From the NCBI GenBank assembly GCA_024280035.1, contig JAJRQV010000014.1, positions 62,001 to 126,000 on the forward strand: DNA of 64,000 bases. The letters run 5' to 3'. The notes under the pieces are model-generated. The model did no database searches and had not been told where the DNA came from. It was given only the letters and a program-made list of their open reading frames with translations. Source of the DNA: Campylobacterales bacterium (GTDB taxonomy: Bacteria; Campylobacterota; Campylobacteria; Campylobacterales; Sulfurimonadaceae). The translations under genes were made by a program, and so were the position numbers. Positions 19,423-28,880 of this stretch are shown piece by piece; position 1 is the stretch's first letter, and every line of letters starts with the position of its first letter.

Positions 19423-20318
19423 CTACTCTTGGGCTAAAGCCGTGTAAAAAATGAGGTAATCACTGGTATCATTGTTAATCTCTTTGGTGCTGTTATCTGC
19501 TGGGATAATGGTAACAAAAGGTTTGTTGCTCAAGCGTGCAAAACGAAGAGGGATACCTAAACCTGTCTCAATATGCATAGCTCCTGCAAAAATAATGAGT
19601 TTCTCATTGTCTTGTAAATGTTGAGAAAGTTTAAAACTCTCTTCTGCCATTTTGAATCCCATGCCACTTGAACACGGTACATTCTCTTTTGGCAGGCTTG
19701 TAACGATTCACCCTTTTTTGGTGCATGACAGTGAGATAAAAAAGGCATAATAAGTTCTTTATGCACGCTTATATTGATGTCAAGACCTTGGTTAAACAAG
19801 AACTCTTCAGTACTCATAGCACTTAGATTTTGTTCAGATATTTTTTTTCTAGCAATTTTTGGCATATTAATACCATAGAGTTCGCCCCCTGTTTCGCGGA
19901 TAGCTTCATACATCGGTTTAAAAGAGCTATATTTATTATATTTAAGTCGTTTTTCCCACTCAATCTTTTTTAACAACTCTTTTTCATTCAGTTCTTTATG
20001 GGCAAAGGCAGTTAAGACTTTTTTGTCTTCAGGATAAAACCATTCTGAAGCAAAAAGAACTTTAACCCCAGTGTTTGAGAGCTTCTTAATAAGATTAGCA
20101 ACATGAAGGTGCATATCATCTTCATTATGATGGTCACCAATAAAGATGATTTGGTAAGGTTCTAGTCTCTGTACTAGCTCTTGTTGTGAAAGGCACTGGG
20201 CTGATTTAAGAGAGTAAACTTCGCACTGACTTTTAATAAGGTGTTTGAGGTTTGTCTCTTTGGTAGAACAGGCTGTAAAAAAAAGAAGAAAGAGACAGAA
20301 GCTTATAAATTTAAACAT
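19423..20318 (-). pseudogene. ChaN-like (heme/iron-associated) lipoprotein, frameshifted at 19650-19653
   Basis: A protein of the ChaN/DUF399 family, whose members are outer-membrane lipoproteins able to bind heme (Campylobacter ChaN is the known case). The N-terminus has a lipobox LFFTACS. The core has IIFIGDHHNEDDMHLHVANL, FASEWFYPEDK and LYGINMP, and ends with MYRVQVAWDSKW, where the frame breaks. The remaining ~75 residues (MAEESFKLSQHLQ, LIIFAGAMHIETGLGIPLR) continue in the next frame to 19423. An extra A in the AAAA run (minus strand of 19650-19653) gives the expected AWDSKMAEESF join. Two overlapping fragments therefore represent one gene. Confidence 0.82.
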
Positions 20319-20416
20319 AAAAATCCTATAAATAAAAAAATTGTCTAATTTTAGCGTATAATCTTCATAATTAATTCATAGTATTAAAGTAAAATACTAA
20401 GAACATAAGGATGAGT

Positions 20417-20887
20417 ATGAAAAAGATTTTAATGATTTTAAGTCTGAGTTTTGGACTTTTAATGGCTTCTGAGATAGGTATCGGGACTTCGATTAATACC
20501 TTAGGTAATTATAAGTTTGAAACGCCACATGGACGTCAAATGAAGGTTCCTAAAAGCAGTAAATTAGTGGTTGTCGCCTTTGAAAAAGATACGGGTAAAC
20601 TTGTCAATAATTTTCTTGAGAGTCAAGATGTAATGTATATGCCAAAAAAACGTGCGATTTTTATTGCCGATATTCATAATATGCCTTCTATTATTACTAA
20701 TATGTTTGCTCTTCCTAAACTTCAAAAATATAAACACCTTATTTACCTTCATTATGATGATGAGTTTGAGAACTTTATTCCTCATAAAGATGAGATGGTT
20801 ACCCTTATTCGTTTTAAGGATAAAAAAGTAGAAAGTATCTCATTTATTTCAAATGAAGAAGAGCTTAAAGCAGAAATTGAAAAGTGA
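20417..20887 (+). CDS. Predicted periplasmic protein, possible thioredoxin-like fold
   Basis: About 156 residues with a cleavable signal peptide (MKKILMILSLSFGLLMAS). ATG 20417 is preferred because AAGG then lies seven bases upstream; ATG 20411 is only three bases from it. The mature part (LVVVAFEKDTGKLVNNFLES, VMYMPKKRAIFIADIHNMPS, HLIYLHYDDEFENFIP) suggests alternating strands and helices like a thioredoxin fold, without CxxC. No named family is recognised. The following ABC permease begins within its stop codon region (GTGA overlap), so it is likely a partner of that transporter, perhaps its periplasmic component. Confidence 0.65.
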   Translation: MKKILMILSLSFGLLMASEIGIGTSINTLGNYKFETPHGRQMKVPKSSKLVVVAFEKDTGKLVNNFLESQDVMYMPKKRAIFIADIHNMPSIITNMFALPKLQKYKHLIYLHYDDEFENFIPHKDEMVTLIRFKDKKVESISFISNEEELKAEIEK

Positions 20888-21957
20888 TCTCTTTTAAAGC
20901 CCTGAGTAAAAACCCTTTCAAAAGTTTTCTCATTTTCTCTTCCATCACTATTGCAGTGATGGCAATTTTTCTTATCTCTTCTGTTTCACAAGGGGTGATT
21001 GGAATGTATTCAAAGATGATTAAAACAGACGGGGATATTATCATTACACAAAAAGGTATTGCAGATACCTTTTTTTCGAATGTTGATCTTGGGCTTTTAG
21101 AGAAGATTAATGCTCTGGCTCATGTAAAATCCTCATATGCCATGATTGTAGGAGCCTCTCCTGTTGGGCACCTTCCTATTGCAGGTATTTATGGTGTTAG
21201 TAAAAATCATCTTAATCATTATAAACTTTTTAAAGGACACTACCCTAAAGAGGGGCAAGTACTTTTAGGAAAGACTATTGCAAAACAGCTTCATGGACGA
21301 ACGGTTAAAATTGGAAACAGACGATTTAGAATAGCGGGGGCATATAAGAGCGATATTGGTTTTGAAGAGGGTGGTGTGGTGATGAATATTAAAGATGCTG
21401 GAGAGCTATTTTCTCGTTCGGCTTCTTTTATTCTAGTCTCTACTGATGCGCCTAATAATACAGATGCTCTTGTGGAAAAAATCAATAAACTTGATGATGA
21501 GATTAGTGTGAAAACAACACAGAGTTTTGTAAAAGAGTATAACCAGTTTAAAATTATTGAGAACTCTTCTTTAGTGATTTCTTCTTTAGCTTTTGTTATG
21601 GGTCTGATGGGTATTGCATCAGTGATGAGTATGATTGTAAATTCACGTAAAGAGGAGTTTGGCATTATGCGCGCTTTGGGTAAAAGTCGAATGTTCATCA
21701 TTAAAAATCTCTTTTTTGAGACCTTAATCATGTCCTTTTCAGCCTATCTGTTTGCTTTTGTTCTGAGTTTTTTAATCTTAGAACTTTTACCACATATTGA
21801 CACCTTACAAGGTTATATGAGTGGCTCTTTATCTTGGGACATCTCTTTATATGTTTTAGCATCAACAGTAGTTATGGCACTGATGGGCTCTTTAATTCCA
21901 GCATGGATAGCGGCTAAAACAGACCCTGTACTGTTAATTAACCAAGGATGTTCATGA
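20884..21957 (+). CDS. ABC transporter permease, FtsX/MacB/LolE family
   Basis: A 357-residue permease starting at GTG 20884, overlapping the preceding stop. It has one N-terminal membrane segment (LIFSSITIAVMAIFLIS), a ~200-residue periplasmic domain and three C-terminal segments. The conserved FtsX-like block EEFGIMRALGKSRMFIIKNL lies between the second and third segments. This topology is that of MacB/LolE-type mechanotransmission ABC systems, which move lipoproteins, peptides or other substrates at the envelope rather than importing solutes. It is paired with the ATPase gene that overlaps its stop (ATGA). Substrate unknown. Confidence 0.85.
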   Translation: MISFKALSKNPFKSFLIFSSITIAVMAIFLISSVSQGVIGMYSKMIKTDGDIIITQKGIADTFFSNVDLGLLEKINALAHVKSSYAMIVGASPVGHLPIAGIYGVSKNHLNHYKLFKGHYPKEGQVLLGKTIAKQLHGRTVKIGNRRFRIAGAYKSDIGFEEGGVVMNIKDAGELFSRSASFILVSTDAPNNTDALVEKINKLDDEISVKTTQSFVKEYNQFKIIENSSLVISSLAFVMGLMGIASVMSMIVNSRKEEFGIMRALGKSRMFIIKNLFFETLIMSFSAYLFAFVLSFLILELLPHIDTLQGYMSGSLSWDISLYVLASTVVMALMGSLIPAWIAAKTDPVLLINQGCS

Positions 21958-22577
21958 TTAAGGCATTAAATATTTCGCACTTTTATGGAAAAGAACAGGT
22001 CTTATATGCTCTTGATTTAGAGATAAAAAAGGGTGAGTTTGTTTTTTTAAGCGGGGACAGTGGAAGCGGAAAATCAACACTTTTATCCTGTCTTTCAACA
22101 CTTCTTAGCCCCAGCGAAGGAGAACTTTTTCTTGAAGGTCAAAGGGTTGATGATATTGTTGATATTGATACCTTTCGACAAAATAAGATTGGTTTTGTTT
22201 TTCAATTTCATTATCTAATTAACTACCTTAGTGTATTTGAAAATATTTCTCTTGCTGCCCTTCAAGATAAAAAACCGAATATTAATGCCCTCTTAAAAGA
22301 GCTAGGAATTTTAGACTTAGCCTCACGTTATCCTAATGAGATTTCAGGAGGGCAACGGCAACGTGTTGCAGTGGCACGTGCCCTTATAAATGAACCTATT
22401 GTGATTTTTGCTGATGAACCAACGGGAAGCTTAGACTCAAGGAACAGTACTCTTGTTTATGAGCTTTTAAGCAAGGCAAGGGAAAAGGGAACAACTGTTG
22501 TATTGGCTTCGCATGATTTACATGTGCAAGAGTATGCTACACAAATGATAAAGATGAGAGATGGAAAAATTCAATAA
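21954..22577 (+). CDS. ABC transporter ATP-binding protein, LolD/MacB type
   Basis: A ~207-residue ATPase. Walker A is [10 protein letters not shown] near residue 37, the Q-loop [18 protein letters not shown], the signature [15 protein letters not shown], Walker [13 protein letters not shown] and the switch LASHDLH. FQFHYLI...EN is characteristic of the LolD/MacB subgroup and matches the permease type upstream. ATG 21954 overlaps the permease stop as ATGA and is preferred over the ATG six bases earlier. The 3' end overlaps the next gene by 17 bases. Confidence 0.88.
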   Translation: MIKALNISHFYGKEQVLYALDLEIKKGEFVFLSGDSGSGKSTLLSCLSTLLSPSEGELFLEGQRVDDIVDIDTFRQNKIGFVFQFHYLINYLSVFENISLAALQDKKPNINALLKELGILDLASRYPNEISGGQRQRVAVARALINEPIVIFADEPTGSLDSRNSTLVYELLSKAREKGTTVVLASHDLHVQEYATQMIKMRDGKIQ

Positions 22578-24102
22578 TTTAATTAAACAAACCGTAATAG
22601 TTTGGAGCTTTATATTTTTAGCTTCGGTATTTTTTGGAGCACTTTATGCCGCACAGTTAGTCGGTTTTTCTCTTTTTGATGAGACTCTTCTTAATGCAGC
22701 AACCACACGTTCTTTACATATTACCTTAATGTTATATGGTCCTATTATGCTTGCGATGTCACTGCTTCCATTTGCCCTGTTTGCTAAAGATGGTTTACGT
22801 CTTGAAGCGGCAGTAAATCCTCTTAGAAATTACTTTTTATTTTGGCATCTGTTTCTGTTTATGGCAGTCGTTTCTATTACTTTAGGGCTTCAGCGTGGGC
22901 TTCCTTTTTATGATTTTACGTATGAGCTAAACTTTTTACTGGCACTCTCTGGTGTCTTTTATATTATTGCTATTTTTAAAATCATTAAACAGTATGCAGT
23001 ACAACCTCCTTGGGTTAAAGTGGCAAAAGCGCTTCTTTTTGTTGCCCCTGTTGCTCTTTTAGTATTGATGAACCCTTCGTATGGGCAGGTGGAAAAAACC
23101 CTTATTGGTCCCCATGGAGACAATACTTTAGGTATGAGTTTTACCCTTATTCCACTTTTTTATCTTTTAGTAAAACTGCATGCACAAAAAGAGTTTAAAC
23201 CAAGATGGAATCTTTTATGGATTTTACCTCTTGTTGCGTATGCAATTTCTGTAGGAACACGAATTTTTAGAGGGGATTTAGCTTATGAAGAGGAGTGGGT
23301 TTATCAATGGATGACCTTTTTATATCTACCACTGCTTATGATTTGGTGTAAAGATGCTGGTTTAAGTCTTAAAAAAACACCTTATTTAGTGGTCTCTATT
23401 TGGGCTTTTCTTTTTGTTATGATTCAAGGAAATATTCTCTTTTTTCCTGATGTTCGAGCGGCTTTTCATAAAAATGATTTAGTGATTGCTCATGCGCATG
23501 TGGCGATGGCAATCGGAATTTTATTTATGGCACTAAGTACCCTAAGTTATTTTTATAAATTACCTGAAAAGTTTATGCATTTTTGGTTGTGGGTGGTTGC
23601 TTTAATTTTTATTCCTTTAAGCTTGGCTGGTTTTGAAGAAGCAGGCTATTTTAGTGTGAATATCATTGCCATGTGGTGGTTGCGTTTTGGGGCAGGTGCC
23701 TCAGGTGTTCTTGGGCTTATTTATCTTATTTTTTCACAGTTTAAACTGCCTAGGTTTAGTGTGATTAATCTTTATCATCTTAATGGTTTTGCCTCGGATG
23801 GTCTAGGAGCTTTAGTGCTTATTCTTTTTGGTTCGGCTCTTTTTCCTCTTTTAGGTTTTCATTTTGTGCCGTATTATTATCTTGTTTTTGGATTTATGGG
23901 TTTTGTTGGTATTTTACATCTTGTAGGTGTTTATAAAGAGGGGCATCTTTTAGCACAAATGACCTCAATTGCACGTCTGATTACGGGTACGATTTTTCTT
24001 TCTCTTTCATGGTTAGGAAGCATTGATGCACTTGGTTTTTTAGTTGGGGCGTATGATATAGTTTATGCTCTTATCTACTTAGTTTTTAAAGAAAAGTTTT
24101 GA
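22561..24102 (+). CDS. Heme-copper oxidase subunit I-like multi-pass membrane protein (divergent)
   Basis: A 513-residue protein with about 12-14 predicted membrane segments. TTRSLHITLMLYGPIM near residue 50 resembles the helix II low-spin heme ligand region of cbb3/NOR-type subunit I (RTxHTNxxxxG). VIAHAHVAMAIGILFMAL near residue 310 resembles the H-x-H helix. The full set of six conserved heme and CuB histidines is not evident, so redox catalysis is uncertain. No subunit II or cytochrome c gene is adjacent. It overlaps the ABC ATPase upstream and the porin downstream, so it belongs to this operon. It may be an oxidase/NO-reductase relative adapted to another role. Confidence 0.6.
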   Translation: MEKFNNLIKQTVIVWSFIFLASVFFGALYAAQLVGFSLFDETLLNAATTRSLHITLMLYGPIMLAMSLLPFALFAKDGLRLEAAVNPLRNYFLFWHLFLFMAVVSITLGLQRGLPFYDFTYELNFLLALSGVFYIIAIFKIIKQYAVQPPWVKVAKALLFVAPVALLVLMNPSYGQVEKTLIGPHGDNTLGMSFTLIPLFYLLVKLHAQKEFKPRWNLLWILPLVAYAISVGTRIFRGDLAYEEEWVYQWMTFLYLPLLMIWCKDAGLSLKKTPYLVVSIWAFLFVMIQGNILFFPDVRAAFHKNDLVIAHAHVAMAIGILFMALSTLSYFYKLPEKFMHFWLWVVALIFIPLSLAGFEEAGYFSVNIIAMWWLRFGAGASGVLGLIYLIFSQFKLPRFSVINLYHLNGFASDGLGALVLILFGSALFPLLGFHFVPYYYLVFGFMGFVGILHLVGVYKEGHLLAQMTSIARLITGTIFLSLSWLGSIDALGFLVGAYDIVYALIYLVFKEKF

Positions 24103-25091
24103 AACGATTCTTCCTTTTTCTCCTCCTTTTTAGTAGCCTAAGTTGTGCCCAAGAGGAGTATGTTCTTGGGGAGGGTTATCAAGTGGGTGAACTGCCGATA
24201 TACCTCGGGGGATACTTCTCTGTGGATTACCGTAAAAAGGATGAAGAAGATAGGTATCGTGTGGATAATATCTCTTTTATGTCTTATGGTGGAAATAACA
24301 CTCTCTCTTATATGGTAGAACTTGAGTTTAAAGAGTTTTATATTGAGACACATAATGAAACCTATGGGCAGACAACCAGTCGAGACCATAGACTTTATAT
24401 TGAACGCCTGTATGTAGACTATACGATGAGTGATGAAATGACCTTATGTCTTGGAAAGTATAACTCTCCCATTGGTTATTGGAACCTAATGCCTATTAAT
24501 GTACTTCGTGCAACAACGTCCAGTCCTATGAGTACGAATGTAATTTATCCTGAATTTACAACAGGGGCAGACCTAAGGTACAGCTCTTTTAAAGAAAATG
24601 AACTTACTATTAACCTTATGCTTCAAGATAATACGCCTATTGATGATGAGTATAATAATTATGATATAGATAAACATTATGGTCTTGGAATATCATATGG
24701 AGATGGGGAGTATGAAGTTAAGGTAAATGGGGGGTATTTTAGTAAAAGAGACCGTCATACTGGTGTTGATGACTTTTTTTATGGGCTTTTGTCTGCAAAG
24801 TATGAACAAGAGTTATATCAGATCTTAGCTGAAGCAGGGATGCAAGAGTCTAAGAATCATGATAAAAATTATGCGGCTTATCTTCAAGGTTTATACCGTT
24901 TTACCCCTAAACATATCGCTATTTTAAGACTTGAGTCTTATAAAGATGCGTTGTTAAATGAAAATGATAATATGGCAATTTTTGGCTACACCTACAGACC
25001 TCTTTTTCCTGTCGCACTAAAACTAGAATATCAGCAGCATACACGGGCGAATACAAATCAGTTTATTTTCTCGTTTTCGGTGCTGTTTTGA
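24099..25091 (+). CDS. Outer-membrane porin-like protein
   Basis: A 330-residue protein from a TTG overlapping the previous stop. It has a signal peptide (MKRFFLFLLLFSSLSCAQ), then strongly alternating strands such as YIERLYVDYTMSDEMTLCLG and GKYNSPIGYWN, and a terminal FSFSVLF with C-terminal Phe. NVIYPEFTTGADLRY and the repeated strand pattern fit a 16-18-stranded barrel of the phosphate-selective or general porin type. The Cys in LSCAQ could be a lipobox-like position, but the barrel C-terminus argues for an integral protein. The stop overlaps the next ATG. Confidence 0.7.
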   Translation: MKRFFLFLLLFSSLSCAQEEYVLGEGYQVGELPIYLGGYFSVDYRKKDEEDRYRVDNISFMSYGGNNTLSYMVELEFKEFYIETHNETYGQTTSRDHRLYIERLYVDYTMSDEMTLCLGKYNSPIGYWNLMPINVLRATTSSPMSTNVIYPEFTTGADLRYSSFKENELTINLMLQDNTPIDDEYNNYDIDKHYGLGISYGDGEYEVKVNGGYFSKRDRHTGVDDFFYGLLSAKYEQELYQILAEAGMQESKNHDKNYAAYLQGLYRFTPKHIAILRLESYKDALLNENDNMAIFGYTYRPLFPVALKLEYQQHTRANTNQFIFSFSVLF

Positions 25092-25498
25092 TGAGAAAAG
25101 GCGTACTTCTTCTTTTGTTAACGCTCTGTCTTAATGCACAAGAATATGCAGTTGTTTCTAATAAAATCTTAGACGATATGAACCTAATGCAAATTCGTGC
25201 TATTTTTTTAAAGAAGTTAGTCCATGCCAAAGGTTTGCATATTGTGCCTATAAACCTACCATCAAACAGTGTCACGCGAAAGAGTTTTGAAGTTCATGTT
25301 TTAAAAATGCAAACGGCACAACTTAAATCCTACTGGACGAGTCAACACTATTTGGGTAAACGTCCACCTCTTGTTATGAAGAGCCCACAAAGTGCTTTGG
25401 TTTTTGTTAAAAAGGTACAAGGCGCACTCTCTTATGTTAAACTACAAGATATTGATGCATCCGTAAAAGTCTTGTATCGATGGAAAGATAAGGAGTAG
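25091..25498 (+). CDS. Small PstS-like periplasmic binding-domain protein
   Basis: A 135-residue secreted protein (signal RKGVLLLLLTLCLNAQ). The body has AVVSNKILDDMNLMQIRAIF, IVPINLPSNSVTRKSFEVHV and ALVFVKKVQGALSYV. This is the pattern of the short phosphate-ABC-transporter-type substrate-binding domain proteins found beside porins and sensor kinases in many proteobacteria. It is far shorter than true PstS (~320 residues) and has no transporter genes next to it. The gene ends two bases before the kinase gene, so it probably hands a periplasmic signal to that kinase. Confidence 0.75.
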   Translation: MRKGVLLLLLTLCLNAQEYAVVSNKILDDMNLMQIRAIFLKKLVHAKGLHIVPINLPSNSVTRKSFEVHVLKMQTAQLKSYWTSQHYLGKRPPLVMKSPQSALVFVKKVQGALSYVKLQDIDASVKVLYRWKDKE

Positions 25499-25500
25499 AG

Positions 25501-27198
25501 GTGTTTGAGTTTATAAGAAATTCACTTGCTAATCGTCTTTTATTTGCATTTTTAGCCATTGGTGCTCTGTCTTTTGGAATTTTTCTTATTTATACACTGA
25601 TTTTAAGTGAAACAAAAATTGTTAACAAACTTGTTTTAGAACAGCATCACCACATTTAACAGCTTTCAAAAACTATTAATAATCATCTTAATACCTTAAG
25701 TAAAGAGGTCTCTTTCTTGGCACGTTTAGATGTAATGGACGATATTATTAGTGAAGACATTGATAAAAGAATCTCACGTCTTTTAGAACAAAAAGAGAAG
25801 GATTATAATCTTGATTTAGATTTTTTAGTCATTGATGTAAAGGCAGATATTATTGCCTCATCAAATCGGAATAGACGCTTTAAAGGCTCTGCTGAATTTT
25901 ATGATTTTAATGCTTCAAAGGGAAGCTTTTTTTATCAGAATAAATTTTATATTTATGCACAAGTTTTTGCAAGTTTTGATGCGAATAAGAGCTTAGGTTA
26001 TCTTCTTTTAGAATATGATTTAAAAAACTTAGAGCAATTTTTAAATGAGAGTAAAAATGGATTTGCTTATTTGAAAGAGCAGAGTACAGAGAAGATTATT
26101 GGGACAAAACCTGAGATTAAGTTAGGTATTAAAAGTCAAAAAGATAGCATTAGTATAGGTGAATATCTTGTTGTGCACCAGCAGATGTCGGGTGCTTTAC
26201 AGCAGTGGTATATTTTTTATGCGGTAAAAAAAGATATTGCTTTAAGCTTTTTTTATAATTTTATTCGTTTTATGCTCTACCTCTCTCCTTTTATATTACT
26301 TTTAATCGTTTTTATTGCTTATAAATTTTCGTACTATATTGTTAAACCTATTGAGGAATTAACAGAGGTGACAGATGAGATAGTTATCTCTAAAGATTAC
26401 TCAAAATATCTTGATATGGCATCAACAGATGAGATAGGAAAACTGGCTAAATCGTTTAATACCCTCTTAACAACTATGGATAAAACACTTTTTGCTTCGG
26501 ATGCTAAAAGCTCTTTTATCTCAAATATGTCACATGAATTAAAGACCCCTTTAAATGCTATTATTGGTTTTTCACAATATCTTATTACGTATGAAAAACT
26601 AAGCGATGAACAGTTAGATATTGTCTCTAATATAGAGGCTTCTTCCCAATACCTCTTAGAAATGATTCATGGAATCTTAGATATTGCTAAGATTGAATCT
26701 GGAAAAATGGATGTTATTGTGAGCGAGTGTGATTGTTTGACTCTTTTACAAGAGTGCTTTATTATGGTAGAGCCTTTAGCAGAAGATAAGGGATTGAGAT
26801 TTGAGTTTAAAGATGAAAAGTACATAAAAAGTGTATTAAAAACAGATGTGAAAATATTTAAACAGATTGTTTTAAATCTTCTTTCTAATGCGATAAAATA
26901 TACGCAAAAGGGGAGTGTTATTTTAGAAGTTAGCAGTGAAAAAGGTTTGTTAGTTCGCGTAAAAGATACCGGTATTGGTATTGAAGAAAAAGAGATGGGA
27001 AAACTTTTTAAAGAGTTTTCTCGAATTGATAATACTCTAAGTTCTAAACAAAAAGGGACAGGCTTGGGGCTTTCTTTGAGTAAAAAGTTGGCACATCTTA
27101 TTGGGGGGGATATTAAACTCTACAGTGAGGGTACATACAGAGGTGTTTGTGCAGAGTTTAGTATAGGGCAAGTTCCTCTAAGGCAGGAGAAGAGATGA
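25501..27198 (+). pseudogene. Membrane sensor histidine kinase, interrupted by an in-frame TAA at 25657-25659
   Basis: A 566-codon frame from GTG 25501. TM1 is LLFAFLAIGALSFGIFLIY; the TAA is codon 53, just after the membrane segment, in a helix (LEQHHHI-stop-QLSKTINNHL). The periplasmic domain follows, then TM2 (FILLLIVFIAYKF) with a HAMP segment (VKPIEELTEV), the H box SNMSHELKTPLNAII, the N box LLSNAIKYT, and G boxes DTGIGIEEKE and GTGLGLSLSKKL. All kinase motifs are intact. It overlaps the response regulator gene (ATGA). TAA to GAA or CAA would restore it. Translation from later ATGs would lose the first membrane anchor. Confidence 0.82.
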
Positions 27199-27857
27199 AT
27201 ATCTTAGTAGTAGAAGATGATAGAGCTAATGCGGAGTTAATGTTTAAACTTTTAAAGCAGGAAAAATACAGTGTTGACGTGGCTAAAAATGTTGCACAAG
27301 CAAGAGAGGCGATAGATAAGGCATTTTATCATCTCATTATCTTAGACTGGAATCTTCCTGATGGAAGTGGGTATGAACTTCTGCTTGAAACAAGAGAGCT
27401 TCTTATTGAGTCTCAAGTGTTGATGCTTTCAGCTAATGCAGAGATTGAGTATCGGGTTAAAGCCTTAGATGCAGGTGCAGATGATTATCTTTGTAAACCT
27501 TATGCTTTAGTCGAACTTCTTGCTCGAGTGAAATCTCTTTTACGACGTAGCGCAACGAACAAGAGTGCCTTTGTAGAGATAGAAAACATTAGTATTGACC
27601 GTCATAATAATCTTGTGAAAATAGATGAAAAAGAGCTTTCATTAACCCTTGCAGAGTATGAAATTTTACTTGCATTAGCGTCAAATCCTAATAAAACCTT
27701 TACTAAGTTTGAACTGCTTAATCTTTCGCATAATGAGTATGCCTCATCAGCAATGAGTAATATTATAGAAGTGCATATTAAAAATATTCGTAAAAAACTT
27801 CAAAATAAAGAGATTATAAAAACTGTAAGAAGTGTGGGATATAAGATATCTTCATAA
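27195..27857 (+). CDS. OmpR/PhoB-family response regulator
   Basis: A 220-residue regulator. The receiver domain has the acidic pair VVEDD at residues 5-8, phosphoacceptor Asp near 53 in LIILDWNLPDGSGY, and the Lys in DDYLCKPYA near 103. The C-terminal winged helix (LTLAEYEILLALASNPNKTF, IIEVHIKNIRKKL, IKTVRSVGYKI) is the OmpR DNA-binding type. It overlaps the upstream kinase gene, so they form one two-component system. The targets may be the porin/oxidase-like genes upstream; this is not shown by any binding site I can identify. Confidence 0.9.
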   Translation: MNILVVEDDRANAELMFKLLKQEKYSVDVAKNVAQAREAIDKAFYHLIILDWNLPDGSGYELLLETRELLIESQVLMLSANAEIEYRVKALDAGADDYLCKPYALVELLARVKSLLRRSATNKSAFVEIENISIDRHNNLVKIDEKELSLTLAEYEILLALASNPNKTFTKFELLNLSHNEYASSAMSNIIEVHIKNIRKKLQNKEIIKTVRSVGYKISS

Positions 27858-27907
27858 AACATTCATTTTTATATGTGATACTAGCATCATCAAATAAAGG
27901 AGAAAAA

Positions 27908-28864
27908 ATGTTGCACTCTTTAGAGCAGACAAAAATAAAAAGTCTGGATAAAAGTCTCGTTCAGTCTATTGCTTTAGTTGTTCTTCTTGGTTTTGAACTT
28001 TCGTATTACTTATTGATTGTTCAAACGGGTATTGCTCAACATTATCATTCTGATCTTATCTCTCTTTTCCCTCTGTTTATGGGAGGTGTTGCGGGGACAA
28101 TAATTAGTGGTCAACTCTGGGGTAAAATCATTAACCCTATGCATAAGATGATGATTGCTCTGTCTTTACAATTAGTACTCTCTTTTATGTATCCTAATTT
28201 TAATCCCTTTACCCTCGGTCTTTTAGGTCTGTCTGTAGGGATGATGGCACCTTTGAGTATTTATGTTTTTAAAGCACATCAGCGTAGCGAACTCTTTTTT
28301 GCCTTAGCCATTGCTTACAGTGTAGGTACCTTTCTTTTTACCTCTTATGCCGAAGAACGTACTCTTATGGCGATTATCTTTACACTTTTAGCCCTAGGTT
28401 CTACCTTTGTCTTAAGAGCTTATGTCGTTGAACAAGAGCAAAAAGAGATAAGTAGAAGTTTTTTAATGTATCTGCCTTTAATGTTATGGGTTTTATTGGA
28501 CTCAAATCTTTTTGAGACACTTTCTCGACATGAGGGTTTAGATATCTGGTCACATCAGACTTATACGATTATGATTTTTCACCTTTTAGGTTTAGCAGGT
28601 GCCTATTTTCTTAGGATTTCAGAGTTAAAACAACATATTCTCATTGCATTTCTTTTAGGAGGGAGTTATCTCTTGTCTTATCTGGAGATGCCTATTGCCT
28701 TGGCGATGCTGTATCCTTTTGCAATCTCTTATTATAATGTTATAGTATTTTCTATCTTAACTAAAGAGATGAGCCTAAATAAACTCTCGTGTATAATGGT
28801 TTTTATAGGATGGATTGCTTCGGGTATAGGGTTGGCAATAGCGCTTTCGGGCTTGTTACATTAA
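27908..28864 (+). CDS. Multi-pass membrane protein, MFS-like
   Basis: About 318 residues from ATG 27908, which has AAAGGAG at the right distance; earlier in-frame starts lack one. It has roughly ten hydrophobic segments, including IALVVLLGFELSYYLLIV, LGLLGLSVGMMAPLSIYVF and FALAIAYSVGTFLFTSYA. The paired six-helix feel and short cytoplasmic loops suggest a reduced major-facilitator-type carrier. Charged motif A of MFS is not obvious, so the assignment is tentative. It is preceded by a 50-base gap after the response regulator and followed closely by the YceI-like gene. Confidence 0.5.
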   Translation: MLHSLEQTKIKSLDKSLVQSIALVVLLGFELSYYLLIVQTGIAQHYHSDLISLFPLFMGGVAGTIISGQLWGKIINPMHKMMIALSLQLVLSFMYPNFNPFTLGLLGLSVGMMAPLSIYVFKAHQRSELFFALAIAYSVGTFLFTSYAEERTLMAIIFTLLALGSTFVLRAYVVEQEQKEISRSFLMYLPLMLWVLLDSNLFETLSRHEGLDIWSHQTYTIMIFHLLGLAGAYFLRISELKQHILIAFLLGGSYLLSYLEMPIALAMLYPFAISYYNVIVFSILTKEMSLNKLSCIMVFIGWIASGIGLAIALSGLLH

Positions 28865-28880
28865 ATTTAAGGAGTGTGTT

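Noticed and set aside
20884-22577. NosFY-type copper/sulphur transporter of a nitrous oxide reductase cluster
   Set aside because: The permease has the FtsX-like block and the ATPase the LolD/MacB Q-loop; no nosZ, nosD or nosL is nearby.
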